Source of the DNA: Paraspadella gotoi
Lineage: Eukaryota > Chaetognatha
Length of the DNA stretch: 64,000 bases
Assembly (NCBI GenBank): GCA_051294375.1
Contig: CM119266.1
Coordinates: 5,441,210-5,505,209, forward strand
Direction: 5' to 3'
Positions 10,851 through 23,280 of this stretch are shown here, one piece after another. A program made the translations under genes and the position numbers. The stretch's first letter is position 1; each line of letters opens with the position of its first letter. A model generated the notes under the pieces. It was not told the DNA's origin and ran no database searches. It saw only the letters and a list, made by a program, of their open reading frames with translations.

Positions 10851-11885
10851 TAAAATTAATTCATTTCTAAATTGTTTTGGAAAAGTTTTAAAGATTGTAC
10901 ACAATACCCAATACATAAATTTTTATTTTTTAGCTTCAAAATAATTTGATTTCTTTCAAGTTTTAAAACAAAAAAGAATTTAAATAATTTGAATGTCTGT
11001 TTGATACATACAAAATTGTTACTCAAGGAAAGTGCAAAGATTTACATATTTTTGATTTTTTTAGTCGTGCCGTGCGATTACATCACCGTTTATTCAATTT
11101 AAGTATTCAACTGAGTCACTTTAGTTAATTGTTAGAAGAGAAGTGAGATATCGTTAAATGTTTGTTGTGCTTATCAGTGTTGTGTCATGACCATGTAGCA
11201 ATACATTCACGTAATGGAAAGTCATTGAAGCATAATTCTTGAAATATTCGGTCATTTTACATAGCTTATGATTTACAGATTAGTTTTCCATTTTAAAATT
11301 ATGTTGTGATAACATCTGACACAAAATTATATAAAAACTACTACGCTTTTATAGGTTTGGCTGTGACTTACCGTTTTATTTTTTAATAAAAATTATTATG
11401 AATTATGATAAAGTTTTACAAAAGTGTGCGATCATAGTAAGTTAAAAATTTAGATATGGCTTCTCATCTTGAAATAGCTTTGATAATTTCTTATTACATT
11501 TGGATTTAAGTATTTTTTGTTTGAATTTCCAATTCATTATGATTTACTGCAATATGCAAATGAGATTATAGTACACATTATAATATCCAAATTAGTATAT
11601 AGAAATGCTTTAATCTAATTTACATATTACAGTATATAATATTGAAGATGAAATTCAAATTTTTTTTTTTAAATCTATAATAAAAATGGGAAATCAAGGG
11701 ACCTTTTTAATGAGAAGCTATATCTTAATTTTAATACAAATAAAAATAAAATCTTTTACAATCTATGATTGAAAAAAATTGTAAAAAATTCTAATTGTAA
11801 ACAATTGTAACATTTTTTTTTCCTTTCTTTTCTTTCTGTAAATTATATATATTTTTTTTCCTTATATTTGTCAGTTGCTGCCTCT
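10851..11885. other. AT-rich intergenic sequence
   Basis: No open frame, RNA gene or tandem repeat is supported. The preceding exon of the cysteine-rich gene that ends at 13.0 kb was searched for here and not found. Confidence 0.5.
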
Positions 11886-11889
11886 TCTG

Positions 11890-12530
11890 AACCCTTTAAA
11901 AGCGAGTTCAGGCTCTGCAGTGATTGTACAGCGGTTGTCCAGTTTTCTCTCTTTCTCTCTCTCTCTGTCTGTCTCTTTCTTTATCTTTCTGTCTCTCTCT
12001 CTCTGTACGATCTCTTGCGTGATCGTTTTTTGAAAAATTTTTATTTTTTTTTTCCTTATAAAAACTTTTATTATCTCCATTTATTCTGCGCTTTTTTCTC
12101 AATGCAAAATCCCAAATTTACATCCGAGATTTTCGTGGATTTATTCTCTTTCTTTCTCTCTCTCTTTCTTTCTCTCTCTCTTTCTCTCTCTCTTTCACTC
12201 ATACACGCATTTGTTTGTTTTATTTATGATGAATGATTCATTGCGTCAATGAATGACTATCATCGCATCAATGAATGACTATCATCGTATCAATGAATGA
12301 TTATCATCACATCAATGAATTACTATCATCGCATCAATCATTTGGTTATTATCACATCAATCATTTGGTTATCATCACATCGATCATTTGGTTATCATCG
12401 CATCAATTATTGGTTATCATCGCATTAATATTTGATTATCATCGCATCAATCATTTGGTTATCATCGCATCAATATTTGGTTATCATTGAAGGTAGGCGA
12501 GATCCTATTCTTTTAAGATTTTTTCAAAAT
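11890..12530 (+). mobile_element. minisatellite-bearing non-autonomous element, copy 1
   Basis: Shares ordered blocks with 45.98-46.83 kb: 'ctttaaaagcgagtt', 'gatctcttgcgtgatcg', 'ccatttattctgcgcttttttt', 'gagattttcgtggatttt', CT repeats, 'catacacgcatttgt', a 22-23 bp tandem array, and an end block 'cttttaagatttttt'. It has no coding capacity. Internal tandem repeats in a short element recall non-autonomous Helitron/Helentron relatives, but termini were not resolved, so that class is inference. Confidence 0.6.
12238..12490 (+). repeat. 22-23 bp minisatellite
   Basis: About 11 units in two subtypes: ATCAATGAATGACTATCATC-GC (22 bp) first, then ATCAATCATTTGGTTATCAT-CGC (23 bp). The switch in subtype is ordered along the array. 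It is embedded in the element at 11890-12530. Confidence 0.85.
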
Positions 12531-12558
12531 GTAATGATATGTTTATACATATAAACAG

Positions 12559-13012
12559 ATGTGAATGTCCATCTGGTTTTCAAAAGAGCGGGCGTGATTG
12601 CCGTTGCACCAGCAATTCAGTTTGCCCTAGCTACCAACGATGCTCCAATGGTCGATGCATTGATGTCTGTTGTGGCAATCCCTGCGACGATTGGTTTCGG
12701 ATTTGCAATCATAGGAACAGATATATTTTAAGTCATCGACCTAATTGCGTGAAATGGTTTGGATATTGCGAGAACGATAATGACGTTAATTTCTACCACG
12801 TGGATTGGGGAAGAGGGGGAGCGCACAGTTGGTGGTATGGGAGATATGTTTGCTTCTGTAAGAGGCCGGGCAAAAGTTACTATGATAACGGTGCATGGGG
12901 TCGGTGGGGTTGCGGCAGCCATGAGAGTAATTATTGCGAAAGCGTGTACAACAACCACTGGGAATCAGCAGCGGAAAAACCGGATTTTCGAATCGCGACG
13001 GAAGTTTGTTAA
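12559..13012 (+). CDS. terminal exon of a cysteine-rich extracellular protein (partial)
   Basis: TATAAACAG acceptor, then about 150 codons to TAA, preceding exons not found. The exon starts in the second half of an EGF-like module (CECPSGFQKSGRDC). A six-cysteine stretch follows (CRCTSNSVCPSYQRCSNGRC), then a Trp/Tyr/Gly/Cys-rich domain with CCGNPCDDW, WGRGGAHSWWYGRY and CGSHESNYC. Roughly 20 cysteines suggest a disulphide-rich secreted domain. I do not recognise the family. The start chosen is the splice acceptor; no convincing initiator ATG exists. A repeat element lies immediately upstream in the presumed intron. AATAAA-rich sequence at about 13066-13090 could serve polyadenylation. Confidence 0.6.
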
Positions 13013-13029
13013 TTAGACTGAAAAAGTGT

Positions 13030-13660
13030 TTTAATTAAAAGTTTTAATTAATAGGCTTTAGATAAAAATAAAATAAAATAAAATAAAATAACTAGCAACA
13101 TTGAGAGGTTTAAAAGGTATAATAATCATAACAGGAAACAGCAACTACAAAAGCAAGAAATTCATTATATTAGGTTTTACCTGGGGAAGTATAAATTGAA
13201 ATACGACGTCATCCATATATTGGCTGATGAGAAGTAAAAGAGCAATGTTACATAAGAGCAACGGGTAAGGCTCGCGCTATATACATAAGTTAGCTTTTTA
13301 CATTATAAAAAAATATTGATTTTTTGTGTCACAAAAAATTCATATCTATTTTGGTGATGGGAGGTTTCAACTTTTAAGTTTTAATTAGAAAAAAATTATT
13401 TAAATTTAATGAATCTTTTCCTATGAAATTAGTTTCTTGTTCATCAAATAATTTTTTTCTCGTATTAAAAAAAATCAACCGAAAAATAACTTCATTTTTA
13501 ATACTTAATTATAACAACTCCTACGTTACTGTAGTTTCCTAGTATGTTTATAAATTTAAATATAATTTATATCGTAAATTCGCGCCACTAACTCTCTTTC
13601 TCTCCAATCACTACTTACCCACAATCTCACTCTCACTCACATCCACTCCACAACCCACCA
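13030..13660. other. intergenic sequence
   Basis: AT-rich with an (AAAAT)n pentamer at 13064-13091. No gene seen. Confidence 0.5.
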
Positions 13661-13819
13661 CCCCCCCCTCATCCACTCCGCTCGAATAAGAAACTCGTCA
13701 TCAACGTCGTCTGGCAGCAGAATCTCTTTGTCGTTTCGGATGTTGTTGATGCCTTCTTTGTTGTCGGCGACCATCGTAGGAATCGAGAACGAGGTTTTGA
13801 TGTTGTTATGATAGTTGTT

Positions 13820-13820
13820 A

Positions 13821-13855
<35 letters not shown>

Positions 13856-13858
13856 GTC
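13820..13858. repeat. (GTC)n microsatellite
   Basis: Trinucleotide run; the Thr-rich minus-strand frame over it is an artefact. Confidence 0.9.
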
Positions 13859-14471
13859 ATTGTGGTCGACAGAAAAAGCGAACTATGTGTTTACACGAGG
13901 AAAGAAAAACGGACGACGATCATATTTTCGAATTATGGGAATTCGATATCTTTACCGGAAAAAAGGTGACGTGGCAAGAGTAGCGTGAAATTGTCACGGC
14001 GAGTGTCACGGAAAGTGTTACGGTCGAAGTGATAGAGAAAGAGATATGTAGTTGAGTCTTTTTTTTTGTGATAAGAAAAATTTAGCCAAAAAGTGTAACT
14101 GTAAATCTATTACTACTAATAGTCTACAAATAGATAATTGTCTTGAAAAGGAAGGAAATAAAAGCGATAATTTAATAGATATATTATTTATTGAATTAGT
14201 TTAGAATAGATTTAAAGATAAGAGTAGATTAGATTAGATAACGTATATTATATAACGTTATTTGCATACGTAAGAGTAATACGCGAAAGGATAGCCTCCG
14301 TCTCAAAGTAATTATCAATAATTTATAATAAAAAGATGAAATATTAATAAAAAAAAAAAGGTCACGTGATTCGTGCTGATGATCCGATTTCTCGATCATC
14401 GACGAAAAAAAAAGAAGAAAAATCTGATCATAACATCGCATCGCGATTCCATTAATGGCGGGACTTCACAA

Positions 14472-14473
<2 letters not shown>

Positions 14474-14567
<94 letters not shown>
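14474..14567. repeat. (GA)n microsatellite
   Basis: Uninterrupted GA run of about 94 bp. Confidence 0.95.
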
Positions 14568-14569
<2 letters not shown>

Positions 14570-15339
14570 CTGGAATTGTAGCGGGTCGACCTTTGACCTC
14601 ATCATGAGACCTCGACTTTCATCAACGAGAATTCAATTTGCTTATATATGAGGAGGAAGGGGAGGAGGAAGAGGAGGAAGAGGAAGAAGAAAAGAAAGAG
14701 GAGGAAAAGAGAATAATGAGAAGAAAAACCTTGAGAAATAAAATCAGAGGAAAGGAAGAAAATTACTTGTTTAACTAACTGTAGTTTTTATTTTTAAATA
14801 TTTAATATTTGATTAATTTTTTTCTTGTCTAATTCTTGTTCTAATCTATTATTATTTTTATATTATTGGGATGGGAACTTTAGTTGCTGTTTTTTGGAAA
14901 TAGAAGAAGAATCTACACAACACAAGGTTAGATTACTTTCGGCTCGAGTTTTCTAATAGATATCATACGTCATTCCTTTTGAAAAATCATTAATTATATT
15001 TCTTGCCTTCCTTTAAGAGAAATTGTTAATTCGTCAAAAGAAAACAAAATCACCTCCGTGTTGCAAAAAAGGCTTCATCGATACCATATGGACAATGATC
15101 ACCATCCATTGTTTTAGGAAGAATCAAAAATAAGAATGTAGAATCACAAAAGCATTTTCAAAGACAGAAGGCTATATAGCTTACGGATAGAAATATTGCT
15201 CTCTAACCTTTGTCAATACGTAATAGCATTCGTTATCAATTTCGTAATAGCAATAAAACTGTATTCATAAGACTGAAATTAACTTCTCTATTGACTCAAC
15301 GACATCTTAAAAGAGACAAGGATGACCCGAGTGCATCTA

Positions 15340-15500
15340 AAAAGAGATAAGAGTGGCATCAGTGGCATCCGAATGACATAAAGACGCCCAGATGCCATCC
15401 GGATGTCGAAAGAGACCGACTCGATGGCCTCGCAAATTTATCCCAGTTTCATACGGGTTTGCTTCAAATTCTATCCGGGTTTCATCCGGGGGTTCAGGTG
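15340..15500. repeat. degenerate minisatellite with CATCCGGATG/CATCCGGGT words
   Basis: GTGGCATC, GCCATCCGGATG, CTATCCGGGT and CATCCGGG recur at 10-20 bp steps. Open frames on both strands overlap it; none is splice-bounded. Confidence 0.45.
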
Positions 15501-16139
15501 CGCGAAGGTCGAGTTTGTGTAAACAAGAAGAAACAAGATGTAAACAAGGAGAAGTTGAGGTCATCTTAAGGTCGCGAGGACGAGGCGAGGTCATTTAAGG
15601 ATGGAGGAGGAGAGGGAGGAGGAGGAGGAAGAGGAGGGGGGGAGGAGAAACGTGGGAGGAGCTTAAAGAGGATTAAGAGGAGGAAGAGGAAGAAGAAGAG
15701 GAAGAAAGGGAGGAGTCGATGTCATTTGGAACTGAATTATCTTGAAGATTGAATAACTTTTGAGGTGAAATTTAATAACATTAGTATGTATGATTTTATT
15801 ACTATTAATTACTCGATATTTCATTATCATTGCATGACAAAGAAAGAGCGAGAGAGAGAGAGAGAGAGACTATATATATATTATATATATATATAGTTGT
15901 ACTTTGTACTTTACTTAATATATTTTAAGAAAGAGAAATTCTTTACGCGAAGCGAATTTTGTTGGGTTTTTCTCTTTTTTTTCTTTCTTTTTCTTTCTTT
16001 TTCTTTCTTTTCTTTCCTCGACCGAAGTTTGTTTCCGAAATGAATTTTTAATCCTAAATCTATTTTTAGTCGTTTCCCGGAAATTCTCCGCTTTCGTCCG
16101 CTCGGTTCATCGCCATCTCGCCATTCTTTCTCTTAACAA

Positions 16140-16176
16140 CACTTTTCTTTTTCTCTTTCTCTCTTCCTCTTAACAT

Positions 16177-16207
<31 letters not shown>

Positions 16208-16209
16208 CT

Positions 16210-16271
<62 letters not shown>

Positions 16272-16285
16272 CTTCCTTCCCCCGC
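16140..16285. repeat. CT-rich tract
   Basis: Interrupted CT runs immediately before a GC-rich island. Confidence 0.85.
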
Positions 16286-16324
16286 CTCACCCCCAAAAAT
16301 TTTAATACAGTTTTTCTTCCTTGA

Positions 16325-16575
16325 ATATTGAATTTGCCGCCGCCGCTGCCACCTCCGCTGCCACTCCCGCCGCCGCCGCCGCCTTCCGCCGACGACGCCG
16401 CCGCCAAAAATCGCCGCGGCGTCACCGCGAGGTCGTCCACGCCGGCGACGCAAGACAAATGGCGCCACGCGACCCTCAGCGTCACCCGGCGTCACCCGAG
16501 AAAGCCGGAAGTCACGCCGCCCGACGCCGGCGTGACGAGGGAAGACGACGACGACGTCTGGCGGCGAAAGAAAAA
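16325..16575. promoter_or_regulatory. CpG-rich island, candidate promoter or 5' exon
   Basis: About 250 bp rich in GCC/GCG and CpG in otherwise AT-rich DNA, with repeated CGTCAC and TGACG words (CRE-like half-sites). It lies 3 kb upstream of the otopetrin start codon on the same side. Overlapping Ala/Arg-rich frames on both strands follow base composition and are not accepted as genes. Promoter function is inference. Confidence 0.3.
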
Positions 16576-16619
16576 AAACGGGCATCAACAAAAGGGCAAC
16601 ATCAGTCATAAATCTAAAA

Positions 16620-16877
16620 AAATGGCAGGGAGGGGAGAGAGGGAAGGGAGAGGGAGGGAGAGGGAGGAGAGAGAGGGGAGAAAGAGAGGTAGGGAGAAAG
16701 AGGGAGAGAGGGAGAGAGGGTGAGAGATGAGAAACGAAGAAAGATCAAGGGTTGACTTGAGAAAGGAGAAGAGACGAAGCCAGCGACGTCGCCAGAGAAA
16801 AAAAAGTTGATAACTTGAAGGTGAAGTTGATTGAAGATAAAGAAGGAGAGAGAGAGAGAGAGAGAGAAGAGAGAGAG

Positions 16878-16920
<43 letters not shown>

Positions 16921-16960
16921 AAAGAAAGAGAATAAAGAAAGAGAGAGAGAGAGTAAAGAG
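16620..16960. repeat. purine-only GA/GGGA tract
   Basis: A/G-dominated sequence with GA runs at 16850-16915. Confidence 0.8.
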
Positions 16961-16969
16961 TAATGAGGT

Positions 16970-19497
16970 TTTTGAGATTTCTTAATCTAATTTGTATATT
17001 GAAATTATTATCATAGTTTTTCCTTATTTAATTTTTTTTAATGTATACATAATCAAATAATTAGAATCTTTTAATATCCATATCGATCTACCTTTTGTTC
17101 GTAATGATCGCAAGAAATCTCATCGGACGGGGCGCTCTCTTTATCAGTAAATAGAATAGAAATAGAAAACAAATGATTTACCAGCGAGCACATCTTTAAA
17201 TATTAAAACTTGTAATAGAATAATATTGCTTATAAAATTTAACTTATGAATATATTTTAAAGTTTCATAACTTTTGCCTGTCCATCTTTTCCACATGAAA
17301 ACCTTATATTAAGTTTCACGAAATTTGAACGTAGCAATCTGATAACAATTGTAATTGCAAAATTGTGTTAATAAACGAATTGAACAAACTTAAACGGTTT
17401 AAAACAATAGACAAACAGTCGGTGAGTCACTTTTCTTCAATTTTAACGCATGAGTGAAGCCAATTCGAATCCGCAGCAGAGGAGCTCAATTGAGTCGACA
17501 ATTTGTAGAACGAACGAAATCATATGACAATGTTTATATCGAAAGATGATTTTTTTTAATGTTTTACTTTAAAACTGCCATAGAATAAATATTAGTTAGG
17601 TTTTCAGAAAGAATAATTATCAATATATTTTATATTATATTATTATATTGGAATTTTGTTCATTTATTGTTAAAGATCAATATCTTACTAAATTACTATA
17701 ATCCAGTCTGGTTTTTTTATCTGTACATTTCTGTTCACCGGCATTTTTTGTTTTAGCTAAAATTAATTCAGGAATGTCAGTGACCCTAAAAGATAAAAAT
17801 AACTATTAACGAGAACCTTGAGCGATGAATTAGTGAAAGCATGAGAAACTTCTTCGGTGGTGAGTAAAAACTCTGAGCATCACGGATCGGGTCGAAAATG
17901 AATGACCACCGGAAACTTGAACTTTGAAAAAATCGCGAATGTCAACTCAATCTCTTTTGTGACAATATTTTTATTTCTCTGTCTCCTTAATCGATCGGAA
18001 ATTATATTTAATCAAAACTTGGATTATTGTTATTTTTACTGAGCGGAAAAAAATATTATTAATGTAATTATTTAAATGCTATTAGTATCGATATCTAAGC
18101 TTTAGAATGATATGAAAAAAAAATCTTCATAATTTTGTCGGTTGTCAGGCGCTCGGAAAGTCGGACTCGTTTTTATCCTTGTACATATGTTTATCTATTT
18201 AATCAATATATCAAATTATCCCGACGGATCAAAACTTAATCTACACCGATGACTCGCCGCATTTAAAAAAAAAAATTTATTGATTCTTTAAATTTTTCGC
18301 ACGACTTTTAAAACGAAGGTTCCGGTTCGTTAAATTTAGATTCTTTAATTTCTTTTAATTTCATTAGTTTTAAATTCGAGTTAATTGTGAACACTCATTT
18401 TCAAGGTTCCCCTATGCCAATAGATTTGAAAAAAAATACTTAAAAGTTTATTCTCTTCTTAGACTTTCTTTTATTTTTCCCTTTTAAAAAAAAACTTTTT
18501 TTTAGCAAATACTTACCTTTTTAACTTTCTGTTGTCTTTGTATTTTTACCCCTGATGTCTGTTTGTCTTGTTCTTTTGTTTTTTTTTCGTTTCCTTTGTT
18601 TCCTCATATTTGTTTTGTCAGTTTTGTGAGTTAGTGATTTCAATATTTATCTTTTTGTTCTCTGCTTGATTTTCTTTTTTTCCTATGAATGAAAATTACC
18701 AAATTACTTATTTGACTAATGACTATTTTAAATTTTTCTTCGATTTAAAAATATTTAAATATTCTACTTATCTAAATCTCAAAAATTGTCAAATTTGTCT
18801 TTTGGAAAATTGCAAAATTACTTGTTTTACCTTTCTATCTTCATAGATTTATATTTTTCCCTATGTTTTATTTATCAATTTTATATTCCATAATTTATTT
18901 CTACGAGGGAGATGTTAGCGTTATATTTTTCTCCTCCTTTTTCACAAGAAAATCTAAACTTAATTTCGATTCGATTTTTTAATTTGTCGATGGGCGACGT
19001 TAATTAATGGTTCCTATTCAGAAAAATCAGTCTTTGGAAAAATAAACCTGTTTTTTTGACGAAAAGACTTTTTCGCGAACAGAACTGAAGAGCGAGTTTA
19101 AAATTGTCGAAGTTTATCAACCCCGGTGCGTCTCGTAGACCGTCTTAATCTGGGTTAAGTCGTTATCAAATGGGATACATTCTAACGCCTTTTCATGTTT
19201 AAAAATCATATTTATCAAACAATTTTTTACCGCTCGCGACTTTGGAAATTTTTCTTTTTTTCTCTGCTTGAAATCTTTTGTTTTTTTTGTTTTTTTTAAA
19301 GCTGCGAAACATGAATATCATGATATGAAATGTTATGCAATCGAAAACTGACGTCGATTTGAATCAAAACAAAATAAGAATCAAAACACAACATTCGAAA
19401 CGAAAACTAAAAATAACCACCAAAGATTCCTGTCTACCTGTGGGAAAAACTTTTCAAAGAAGGATAATTAAATGCTAAATAATTAATAAGTAATAAA
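16970..19497. other. AT-rich sequence upstream of otopetrin
   Basis: No convincing exon, RNA gene or repeat array. Many poly-A/T runs. A 5' non-coding exon of otopetrin could lie here but cannot be placed. Confidence 0.5.
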
Positions 19498-19509
19498 TAA
19501 AACATTTCA

Positions 19510-20067
19510 ATGGAACCAAACGGTTCCAACGCCGCTTCGGACAAAACGTCCACCGACGTTCCGGATTCCACGACGCCGACGCCGATGAAAGAGACGCCGC
19601 CGAAGACGGCCACGCCCAAACCGGCGCTGCGTTCGACATCTGCCACGACGCCGCCTCAGCAGCAGCAGCAGCAGCCGAAGTCTTCTCCAGCCAATCCGCG
19701 GCTCCGTCGCTCCAGTTGCGTCGAAGCGGATGAAGACAAGCCGCCTCACACCGGCGCCGTTCGATCCATTCTCGACGCTAAAGCGAGATTCTCGGCGTCG
19801 CTCGACAATCTCTTCGGCGCCTTCAAGCGCCACCAAGACCACGCCACTACCGGGGCCAACGACGCCGTCAATCGTGGCGCCGGTGGAGGGCGTCAATCCA
19901 AAGTGGCGCCGATCGGAATGGAAGGAGAAGAAGATTCGCTGACTGAAGAAGACGATTATTCTGCGACGGTTTTGTCTTTTGTCTACGCAATCCTCATCAT
20001 CGTTTTAGGACTGAGCTGCCCTCTGGCGGAGATCTTTGCGAACTACGCCAGGATGTTGACGGGAAGT
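19510..20067 (+). CDS. otopetrin exon 1
   Basis: 186 codons from ATG; donor AGT|GTGTCT in phase 0. Low-complexity N-terminus with a QQQQQQ run, an 'EEDSLTEEDDYSATVLSF' junction and TM1. Confidence 0.9.
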
Positions 20068-20820
20068 GTGTCTTGGAGGGTGGGGTGTCTTGGATTGTGT
20101 GAGGTTTATTTATTCTAACTATGATTTTAATTTAAACTAGCGGCTTAAAAATATAAAGTAGCTTAATTTTACTAGCAACAAAAGCTCTATGCGCTAAGAA
20201 AAATCGCCACGCCCAATAAGGGACTCGAACCCTTGACCCTCAGATTAAAAGTCTGATGCTCTACCGACTGAGCTAACCGGGCTCTTTCTTACGCTTGGAT
20301 TATTTTACATACATGTTTAGAACCATAAACATAGTTTATTATTCCTCATGCTTAACATAGTAAGCTTGAAATAGTAAATTCAGAAAAGAACAGAACTATA
20401 TATATCAATCTTATATATTATATTAAACTTATCTTACCATAAAACAGGATTCTAACGCGGAGGAAGAGAAGATCCTTCGTCCTCTCTCTCAGTTGACGAC
20501 TTCTTTCTATCTTTATCTCTTTCTGGTTTCAACTATCTTCTGTCTCTACGTCTATCTCTTCATTTTGGGTGAGTGGAGGATGTGATGTGGCTGAGTGGAG
20601 GGGGGAGTGTGGGGGGTCAGTGGTGGGAGAGTGGCGCGGACGTTTGAGATAGTATTGTTAATGTGTTCCTGACTTTTTCGATTCGATATTTTACTTTTTA
20701 TTAAATAAGAATCCCGATCATGAACCCGGGATCCATCGGTCCGCCCCCTTAATCTTGTCGGACATTCACATATATCATGTAAGAATATCGAATTATGATA
20801 AATTATGCAAAAAAAAACGC

Positions 20821-20856
<36 letters not shown>

Positions 20857-23183
20857 CCACCTTAGCAAAAAACTCCAATTACTCGTGATTGGATGGATGG
20901 ATTGGAATGAAATTTTGTGTGTGGGTAGGGAAGTGTGTGATTGAGTTTGAAATCAAGTTTCGATGGAATCGTGCGAGTGAAATGAGTTTAAATGGAAAAA
21001 AACAAAAAATTGAATTTCACTATTTGAACACCAATTGGTCATGAGTGGATGGGGCGATTGACTTGAAATTTTGTTATGTGGGTAGGAAAGTGTGTGATTA
21101 GCTGGAATAATCAGTTTCGATGGAATCGTCTGAGTGGAAATGAGTTTAAATGGAAAAAACAAAAAACCTGTTTCACTAATTGATTATGCTTCTTTTTCCT
21201 TTTTATATTAAATGTAAATGCAAGATGTATTAATTAATCAAATAATTAATCAGTTAATTAATCAATTAATTATTAAATAATTAATCTGTCAATTAATCGA
21301 TCAATTAATAATTCAATCAACAATTTATTTAGTTATCTATTAATTAATTATTCAATCAATCAGTTTATTTTTAAATTAATTAATTATTTAATCAAATTAA
21401 ATCAGTAATCAAGTCAATCGTTATCGGCATTATTGTCGTCATCGCCAATCATCTGTCGTCGTTGCTTTTGTCGTGGTCAGTGACGAAAAGACCTAAAAAC
21501 AAACATTTTGGATCAAAATAATTAATTTATTAATTAAATTATTATATTACTTTATATTAGTTTGTATTAATTAATTATATAATTAATTAACCGCTAATTA
21601 TTGTGGGGCAGATCCGACATGGTTTGCTCAAACTTATTATTTAATTTTTAGTTTAATATTTTTAATTATTTTATTTTTTATCTTTGCCGACTCAAGTAGA
21701 CATTTAAGCACAGACCTGGATTTTTTTAAATATTTTATTAAAATCAAAGATGCAGGAAAACCAAAGTCATTAACGAAAAAACAGAAAATATTAAAAAAAT
21801 GTTAAATATGATGACTGATTCAAAAAAGCTACAAGAAATAAGTAGTTTTTTTTTTTGAATATTTTTTTATTTATTTTCAATAATATTAAAACAAGGTTAC
21901 ATAAAGACGTAAAGTGACATAAGAAAACAATGACCCTTATGACTAAAATACCAAACATGATATTAACGACATACAACCGACATGACACAATGACGTAATG
22001 AATTAAAGGCACCAAACAGACTAAATGACGTAAATGACGTTTTTTTTTAATGAAAATGACATAACTGGTTATGGTACTCAATTTCGTAAATGAATCGTAT
22101 AATGACAGTAAATTACATTATGATGCTAATGACTAAATAGGATAAACTATGACTTACATTACCCAGACAATAAGCAGTTGGGACAATCAAGGTTGAAGTG
22201 TTAAATTAAGGTTAAGGTTAATTTTAATTTTAAAGATAATGTTTTAAGTTTAAGTTTAGTGTTAAAAGGTCTGATGGTTTGGTGGCTAAAGGGCAATTTA
22301 ATTATTTAATTATGTGTTTAATTAAGTGGGTAACAAAAGACTTGATTCGTATTTAATTATTTAATATATTTTGTTTTTTTAACGACAATGGACAATTGAC
22401 ACATAAAAGTCAAGATCTATAATAGGAGTAGTAAAAGGAAAATAAAAAAGAATAAGAAAGTAAGAAATAGACTAAGAAATAAGTAGAAATTAAGAATAAG
22501 AAATAAGAACAGACCTTAGGGGGAAATTTTTTTCGTATAACTTACTGGGCAGAACGAAATTTAAAAGCAAAATGAGCGGACGATCGTTTTTACCTTACTC
22601 AGTAATTTATTATCTTTTTAAGACGACGAGAAGAGAGTAATATTCACTTAATACTCCCAGAATTCCACTGATATTTATAATATTTTGTCCATATTATGAA
22701 ACTTTGATTTTTAATCACCAACTCTACCTACGGCTGGGCAGAAAATAATCATCACTACAACATGCAAATGAGATTTTAAACAAACCTCTTTTTTTTCTCA
22801 GACGGATTCGTCGACATCGTGGAATTCTTCGAGCGCACCTTCCGACGAACGAAGCGCCTCTTCTGTCGAACCGGCGACGACGACGTCGACGACGCCGACG
22901 AAGACGACGAAGTCTTTGACAAGATCGAAACCGGCGCCGTTTCTCGAGAACCGACGCCGGGACCAAGAGAAACGGCATCGTTTAAAGGCGGAGAGGGACT
23001 GGGACTTATCGCCGCGTCTTCGGCTGCGGCGTCCGCTGCCTCGCTGACGTCGTCGCGGCGTCCCTCCGTACCGCACGCGGTGAGGGTGGTGCCGAGGCAT
23101 CCCACCAACGCCTACCACCCAAAGGGTCACCACCATCTGCTTAAGCATCAGGACTCGGCGAGTTACGCGCCGGTGAGCGAGAG

Positions 23184-23280
<97 letters not shown>

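Noticed and set aside
12238-12490. CRISPR-like array
   Set aside because: Units are contiguous 22-23 bp tandem repeats without spacers, in an animal genome.
16321-16723. Ala/Pro/Arg-rich frames over the GC-rich island
   Set aside because: All frames are open due to base composition; no splice-bounded or conserved segment.
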